A stretch of DNA of 64,000 nt, taken from contig CM045750.1 of NCBI GenBank assembly GCA_024760905.1, forward strand, positions 13,785,419 to 13,849,418. The letters are read 5' to 3'. The DNA comes from Plotosus lineatus (taxonomy: Eukaryota; Chordata; Actinopteri; Siluriformes; Plotosidae). Below the pieces are notes generated by a model. The model was not told where the DNA came from. It was given only the letters and a program-made list of their open reading frames with translations, and searched no databases. Below are positions 58,415 through 64,000 of this stretch, one piece after another. Position 1 is the first letter of the stretch; every line of letters starts with the position of its first letter. Position numbers and translations under genes: made by a program.

Positions 58415-58769
58415 CTGAAAATGAGGAGAATTGCATCAGATGGTGATCAGAGAAAATATTTTACAATACAATAACACCTGTGGTGGCAGGTGGTTAGTAA
58501 AATAGGTGAAGCAGAACTATTTTAACTATTTGCTACATAAAGCATGTGTACACACCCATCAGCCATAACTTTAAAACCACTGAGGGGTGATGTGAATAAT
58601 AGTAATTATCTCATAACGGTGGTATCTATCATAGGGTAGGGTACATTACACAGCAAGTGAACAGTGAGTTCTCAAAGTTGATGTTTTGTAAGATGAAAAA
58701 GTGGCCAAGCGTAAGGATCTGAGAGACTCTGACAGATTATCACATCTGGGCAACCAAGAAGTCAGAGTA
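58415..58769 (-). other. diaph2: diaph2 upstream intron, start
   Basis: Intronic by position, no feature recognised up to the MITE-B. Confidence 0.6.
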
Positions 58770-59529
58770 CAGTCGGCCCCCAATTTACGAAGACCCCTGT
58801 GTACGAAATCCCCGGGTTACGAAAAACATTTTCTTGCATTTCCATCCCTGAGATACGAAACAACCCCCTCTTACGAAAAGAAATTTAAAATTCAAACACG
58901 CCAATCGACGCATGAGTTGCTCTCTCATTGGCTGTCACTCAACATCCCGCCCCGCTGGCCTCCCAGATAGAGACAGAAGGAAGCTTCACGCTTTAGTTTT
59001 TAGTTTAGTTTAGTTTTTAGTTTGGTTTTTTTAAGTTGTTTAATTCAGTAAATGTTTAATAAATGTGGGCGCATTTGAGCTTATCTGGAATTCCGGTCCC
59101 TCAAGGAATCAAATTAAACTTGAGTTTGTCAAGCAGGGAATGTGCTTTGAATTCCACGTCTTGTGGGCGTGGCCCGCATCACGTGCGAGAGAGAGAGAGA
59201 GAGAGAGAGAGGGGTGTGTGTGTGTGTGTGTTAATAAAAAATGTTTAATAATGGTTTAATTAATAAATATGTTAATAAAATGGTTTAATATGTTAATAAA
59301 ATGTTTAAATGGTTTAATAAATAATTTTCTTTTACTTTTAACATATCTCATACAAAATTGGTGTACTTTTATCATTTTTAAAGGGTTTATGGGGTTTATC
59401 CAGTCCAAAGACTGGATCCTTAGAACAAATTCGGCGTTCAACATGTAAGATGTGACCCCTACTTACAAAATCCCCGCGTTACGAAGAGGGCTCTGAAAAA
59501 GATTAATTTCGTAAGTTGGGGGCCGACTG
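58770..59529. mobile_element. MITE-B, complete, 760 bp
   Basis: CAGTCGGCCCCCAATTTACG to GTAAGTTGGGGGCCGACTG, TA both sides. The ends are long inverted repeats. Internal (GA)n/(GT)n at 59186-59231 and ATGTTAATAAA repeats. Confidence 0.93.
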
Positions 59530-59868
59530 TATCTCCAAAATCAAAGGTCAAGGAGGCAGCCGACATTCCAGTATTTCCACTAGAAAACTACAGTGGTTGG
59601 TCTGAGAGTCTGAAAGTGACGAGGAACACAGTCGGATTCTGAGCAGGAAGTGCAGTAATACCTCTAGAAACGAGCAATTTTATTTCCGAATATTCCAAGA
59701 AATGAGCAAAAATGTTATAGTACATAGCTCACTTCATACGAGAGGAAACTTCAGGATACAAGGCCTACGAATGATATCGTTAGGTGACAGAAGCTTGCAG
59801 CATCATCACTAACACTTACTGCAAGCTTACTCTTGCAGTTCCCGTGTTCAACGCGTTTCGAAAGCACC

Positions 59869-60012
59869 ATGGAGCCGAAGAAAGCAGGTGATAAGAGTCG
59901 TAGTGGAAAGAACAACTGTATGCTATCGATGGAAATCAAGCACAAAATCATCGAAAAAAATTATAAAATTAAAAAAGCAAAATCAATAAAAAAAATAAAA
60001 AAGTTACATTAG
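59869..60012 (+). pseudogene. Pogo/Tigger transposase N-terminus
   Basis: The 47-codon frame reads MEPKKAGDKSRSGKNNCMLS then MEIKHKIIEKNYK and a stop. Start MxPKK..., a basic linker and the EIKxKIIEKxE motif are the first helix of the psq/CENP-B-type DNA-binding domain in Tigger-like transposases. The rest of the protein is lost in an A-rich stretch. Confidence 0.65.
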
Positions 60013-60187
60013 TGTTAAGTTTCATGGATTTAGTTTAAGCTAAATGTCTGCATTATCAGTCTTCCACTTCCTCCCTCCTCCAATCGACGTCAATTGTCAT
60101 CTGTCTCCAAGGTAATGTACAATAATCAAACACCATTTTTACTTGATTTTATTATTTATTGTGTTTTGTTTTTATTTACTAATGCAC

Positions 60188-60440
60188 AGTGTCCCCCAAT
60201 GCAGCTAACTGGGTTATCAAAGGCCGACCATGTCTCTCACTGTCTATGGTGTGAGGTTCATGTAAAAGAACCATTTCTGACTTCCGACAAGAGTAGCTGC
60301 AAAGTCGTCAGCATGTTTCTGCCCTGCGATGGCCTGGCAAGCTGTCCAGGGTGTACTCTGTCCTTATCCGGATGTGGCTGGGATGGGTGCCAGCCTCCCC
60401 GTGGCACTAAATAGGATTAAGCAGTTACAGAAAATAAACT
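60188..60440 (+). repeat. SINE-1, head missing
   Basis: From GTGTCCCCCAATGCAGCTAA to AATAGGATTAAGCAGTTAC. Confidence 0.88.
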
Positions 60441-60549
60441 GATGATGAATTGTTTTCATCTTTTATTTACATTATTTTGGGTTATTTTGTGATTTTTGGG
60501 GGGCAGAGACCAATCATAGGGTTTTATGTTCATTCTCATGGAGATATAA

Positions 60550-60854
60550 GTGGGGCTGATGGTGTAGTGATTAGGGTGCTGTGCTCATGATCAGGAGGTT
60601 GTGAGTTCAAATCCCACTGGGTCCTTTACTGTGCTAAGACCCCTGGGCAAGGTCTCAACCACATGTGTGCCTCTGTTCAGCCAGCAGTATAAATGGGTAC
60701 CAGTAAAAATATACTGGGAAGGTAACCTGCAATGGACTAGCTTCCCATCCAGAGGGAGTTGAACTCCTGGTCGCTTCACGCTACGAAAACCGGGGATAAG
60801 CACCGGCCTGATGAGCCACGAGGTTCGGGTGTAAAAACCCAACAGACTTACCTT
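60550..60854 (+). repeat. SINE-3, second copy
   Basis: GTGGGGCTGATGGTGTAGTG to GGGTGTAAAAACCCAACAGA. Near-perfect 12-bp duplication ATGGAGATATAA / ATGGGGATATAA (60538-60549, 60855-60866). Confidence 0.92.
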
Positions 60855-60909
60855 ATGGGGATATAATCGCTTCCACATACGAGCAGTTTTAACAAACGAG
60901 TTGGTTTAA

Positions 60910-62078
60910 AGGATGAATTAAAGTCTCTTTATGAGATAAGCTTATGTTATGCCTGTGAATAGAGTGAGGAGCTTTTTTCAGTGATGAAAATACAGAGCAT
61001 CCGGAGGTGGCGAACAAGGCAACCTCCACTCCTGATCACCTAAGGGGGCTCCACTTCCGATCCTGCTGTGTATGCTCCAGACCCAGTCTTCACCTCAGAA
61101 CATTAAGAAAAGCCTAACATGGCAGCCTCTACCCCAAACCATTCAGAGAAGGTTAATGAAGCAGCCTTCATTCCTGAGAATCTAGTAAAGGTAAAGCAAG
61201 GTGACTCATAAACTACAGCTCAACTGCATCCAATATAAATTATCAACACTTGGAAAATAAAGACTGTGATTACACCACAAAATAAACGATGACACATAAT
61301 ATGACATGATAAATACTTCTATCGTCATATATTGTTTTGGTGATTCGTTGACACTTTTTCCTCACGATTTTGTGCATGCAATTGGATGTATAAATATGCC
61401 TGGTGTGGAATTAATAATTATCTTAACTAGGGTAATCTTGCCCAGCCCTCATTGGTTTGCACCAAGTATTAGTTAACTGCTGTCTTGACTGAAGTGGCAG
61501 AGGCAAGATGAGGCTTTAAGGATGCCTCATCTTTTAAAACTGCTGAAATCACTTGAAAATCTTCCCCAAACGAGAAAAAGTTGTCACTGCAGTCTGTCTC
61601 CACAGTTTCATAATGTGCACAATAGTGGCTGTGTGACTGGAACATTCAACATCAGAGAGCTGGTGGTTTTCTAACCAGTCTCTCTACTAACTATGCTTCC
61701 AATAAAGAGTGAAAGCAGCAGAACAGCAAATTTAAAAAGAACTAAAATTGTTTTAAATAACTTAACCAAGCATACTTTAAACATGCTGAACACAAAACTG
61801 AAGGAAAAATAAACCACAGCAACTCAATGTTGCCACAGGAAACGCCTGGAAAAGATTTCTAGTGATGAAACTCATAATTTGTTGATGACCACGGTTTCTA
61901 GATTTCAGGCAATTATTGACTGTAAAAGATTTGCATTCAAGTATCAAAAAACACACTGTGGTATCTATTAAAGGCATGCAAACAGCTAAGGGCTTGTTAT
62001 TGAGAATGGAATCATTATTCACTATAGGAATGCTATACAGCCACTATGTGAATTTGCTCAGGCTCACATATGCATACA
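60910..62078. other. No confident feature (diaph2 upstream intron)
   Basis: Loose repetition of CCTCCACTCCTGATC-like and GCAGCCT words at 61020-61190; otherwise unique. Confidence 0.45.
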
Positions 62079-63188
62079 CAGTGGAGCCTCGGAATCAGAA
62101 TGCTCTAGAGTGCGCACAAATCGGAATCCAAACAAAAAATCCATGATTTTTTTTCGACCCAGAAACCAAACAAAAACCGAAAGTCGAATTCGAGAAACAC
62201 GCGAGAAAAAACGATACCGAAAGGGAGGAAAAGTACACGACTTCCAGAAGTCCGGAAGTTGTTGATACGATGTATCACCCTGATAAAGCTGTCCTGGGGA
62301 AGTCCGGAAGTTGTTCATATAGTACTATGTACGTATCATCCTTATAAAGCTAAAGCTAGCGCTAAAGCACTAAACCTAAGCTGAAGAGCTAAAGTTAAGC
62401 TAACGCGCTAGCAGCGCTGTGAACATCTTTAATCATGAGGTCATGAGACACTTCCGTAAGGTTTTGAAAAGAATGCAAAAACAAGCCACGTTAGAAATGT
62501 TCTTCAAGAAAAGAAAGGAAGATCCTGAAAAAGAATCATCCATGCAAAGCGGTAGCAAGAGAAAAAAACACCTTTGGCTGATTTACCTGAAGCTGTTATG
62601 GAAGGGAATCCGCTTCCTCCTTCCCTCTCTGTTATGGAAGGGGATGCACCAAAACAGGTGTGCTTTATTGTTCACAGGGAAGGCACTAGAGCACGGGGAA
62701 ATCGTAGTCACTGTTATAGATTCGGAGAAACACGGAAATCAAACTAGAGCGGGAACTGGTGGAGCATGGAGCTGAGAGCCAGAGAGATCATGGGGAAGAG
62801 GGACAATCTTCTAGCACCGGGATGAGCACTCTGCTAGTCTTAATAGCCTGTAATTAAATAGAATCAGGTGTGTGTGTGTTTAGCGCTCCACCCGCATGTG
62901 ACTTCAACGTGCACACAGAGAGAAGGGGGGGGGGGTCAGAGAGGCCAAAACCAGAGTCTCTCACAACACAGACCACAACATAGTGTACTGTATTCAATAA
63001 TTTTTTCCACTTAATTTGCAGACCTATGGTATGAGTTACGGTACTGTTAACTTCTGTTCAAAAGGCGACGGAACGAATTAAGACTATTTACATTATTTGT
63101 AATAGGAAAAGCAGATTCGGACTTTGAACAAATCGGAATCCGAACAGCCGTCCGGAACGGATTAAGTTCGAGTACCGAGAATCCACTG
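62079..63188 (+). mobile_element. Pogo-type element with transposase C-terminus
   Basis: Ends CAGTGGAGCCTCGGAATCAG and GAGTACCGAGAATCCACTG; interior ATTAAGTTCGAG and CGGAACGGATTAAG words typical of the group. About 1.1 kb, carrying the fragment at 62419-62570. Confidence 0.82.
62419..62775 (+). pseudogene. Tigger-like transposase C-terminal fragment
   Basis: The open frame starts MNIFNHEVMRHFRKVLKRMQ then KQATLEMFFKKRKEDPEKES. QATLEMFF fits the PCNA-interacting consensus QxxhxxFF followed by basic residues, which pogo-type transposases carry at the C-terminus. After about residue 60 the frame loses resemblance. The DDE catalytic core is absent from the element. Confidence 0.65.
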
Positions 63189-63192
63189 TATA

Positions 63193-63655
63193 CAGGGATC
63201 CCTCACTTTCCGCGGTTAATTGGGACCGAGATCCCCCCACGACCGCCGAATGCCACGAAGTAGGATCAACCCCACCCGACTGATGTATACCTACATATAT
63301 ATGTGTATATATCAATAAATACATATTCAACGCTATAAATGCTTATAATAACAATTAAACATTCATAAATAATGCATAAGATGTAAATAAAATATAAATA
63401 TACACACATACAGATGCACACCTCACATAATGTAAGTAGTTTCGATGGGGGGTTTTTGGTTGTTTTTATTGTTTGTTTGGTTTTTTTTTTGTTTGTTTTG
63501 CATAATTGGCCTTGTTTTGCGGCATTTTCCTTAACTTTTTTCCCTATTCTTCCTTAATTTCCTTATTTTTAAAGTTTTTCAATGAACATTTAAAAAAAAA
63601 AAAAACGCCATGCACTGAAGCCGCATGGATCGAAGCACCAAGTAGCGAGGGATCT
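63193..63655 (-). mobile_element. MITE-A adjacent to the pogo-type element
   Basis: CAGGGATCCCTCACTTTCCG to AAGTAGCGAGGGATC; left TA shared region with the previous element. Confidence 0.87.
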
Positions 63656-63659
63656 ATAT

Positions 63660-64000
63660 CTAAATCTATCTATCTATCTATGTATTATAAATATATATAC
63701 GTGTGTGTGTGTGTAGAGAGAAAGCGAGAGAGAGAGAGCGAGCGAGACATTCATAATCACAGACACACTCAGGGTCACAGATACAGCCATAGGCACAGGC
63801 AAACATGTGCACAAGCATAAACACAATAATAAACAAAACCAGAACCACAAACCCTCTGAATCAGTAGTTAGTTTAAATTCATGAACAGACTCGACCCCAC
63901 AAACAAACCTGGAATCAAACACAGACAGGAAATCTCACAGAGAGATGGGAAGGTACACACGGGCGGCAAATCACACACCTACTGGGAAACAGGATCACAT
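63660..64000. other. ATCT and GA simple repeats, then unique sequence
   Basis: ATCT run at 63660-63682, GT at 63702-63713, GA at 63715-63745, then a CACAGGCA-rich stretch with no recognisable feature to the window end. Confidence 0.6.

Larger units (their letters stand above)
59652..60905 (+). mobile_element. Pogo-type element with two nested SINEs
   Basis: Starts CAGTAATACCTCTAGAAACG; the right part after the SINEs reads ACATACGAGCAGTTTTAAC. It carries the beginning of a transposase (59869-60012). SINE-1 (60188-60440) and SINE-3 (60550-60854) interrupt it. The right end is not exact. Confidence 0.65.

Overview
The window is ray-finned fish (teleost-like) nuclear DNA. It is AT-rich and intron-rich, crowded with microsatellites, tRNA-derived SINEs, L2/CR1/Rex1-like, RTE-like and L1-like LINE debris, hAT and pogo/Tigger-type DNA transposons, and a Tc1-like remnant. 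I see no bacterial, phage or viral genes. Species is not resolved.

The one protein-coding gene I can establish is the 3' end of a diaphanous-related formin, best matched to diaph2, on the minus strand. Five exons are visible in transcript order: 58414-58290, 51202-51038, 48988-48853, 38054-37962 and 32494-32430 (stop). They encode the last 193 residues: the end of the FH2 domain, the charged linker, the DAD autoregulatory motif and a short Arg/Ser tail. The phases join cleanly. The intron between the first two exons is not GT-AG: it starts ATATCCTTT and ends AC, with a branch-like TTCATTAAC 15 nt from the end, so it reads as a minor-spliceosome (U12) AT-AC intron of 7,087 bp. The gene continues past the right edge of the window.

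Layout: 1-900 holds a possible promoter-like GC/CCAAT region. 1,190-31,600 is intergenic DNA downstream of the gene, made of SINEs, LINE fragments, a Mutator-like (MULE) transposase wreck between direct GGGGACCAGTTGACC repeats, a Tc1-like wreck, hAT elements, an 18-bp minisatellite split by a hAT element, and a decayed transposon-associated gene. 31,700-58,414 is diaph2, whose introns carry nested transposons, a 1-kb GA tract and a (CA)n/CAGTGAGC minisatellite. 58,415-64,000 is the next upstream intron, with three pogo-type elements.

Family names used here are local. SINE-1: tRNA head with TGGCCTAGTGG and GGTTCGAGTCC boxes, 3' end AATTAGGATTAAGCGG. SINE-2: head GGCGGCACGGTGGCGTAGTG. SINE-3: head GGGGCTGGTGGTGTAGTGG. 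SINE-4: tRNA head plus an internal CA-rich region. MITE-A: ends CAGGGATCCCTCGCT. MITE-B: ends CAGTCGGCCCC or CAGTGATACCTC. MITE-C: ends CAGATGCTCCCC. The three MITE groups duplicate TA where ends are intact and look like pogo/Tigger derivatives. Family assignments rest on remembered consensus motifs, not on a search.
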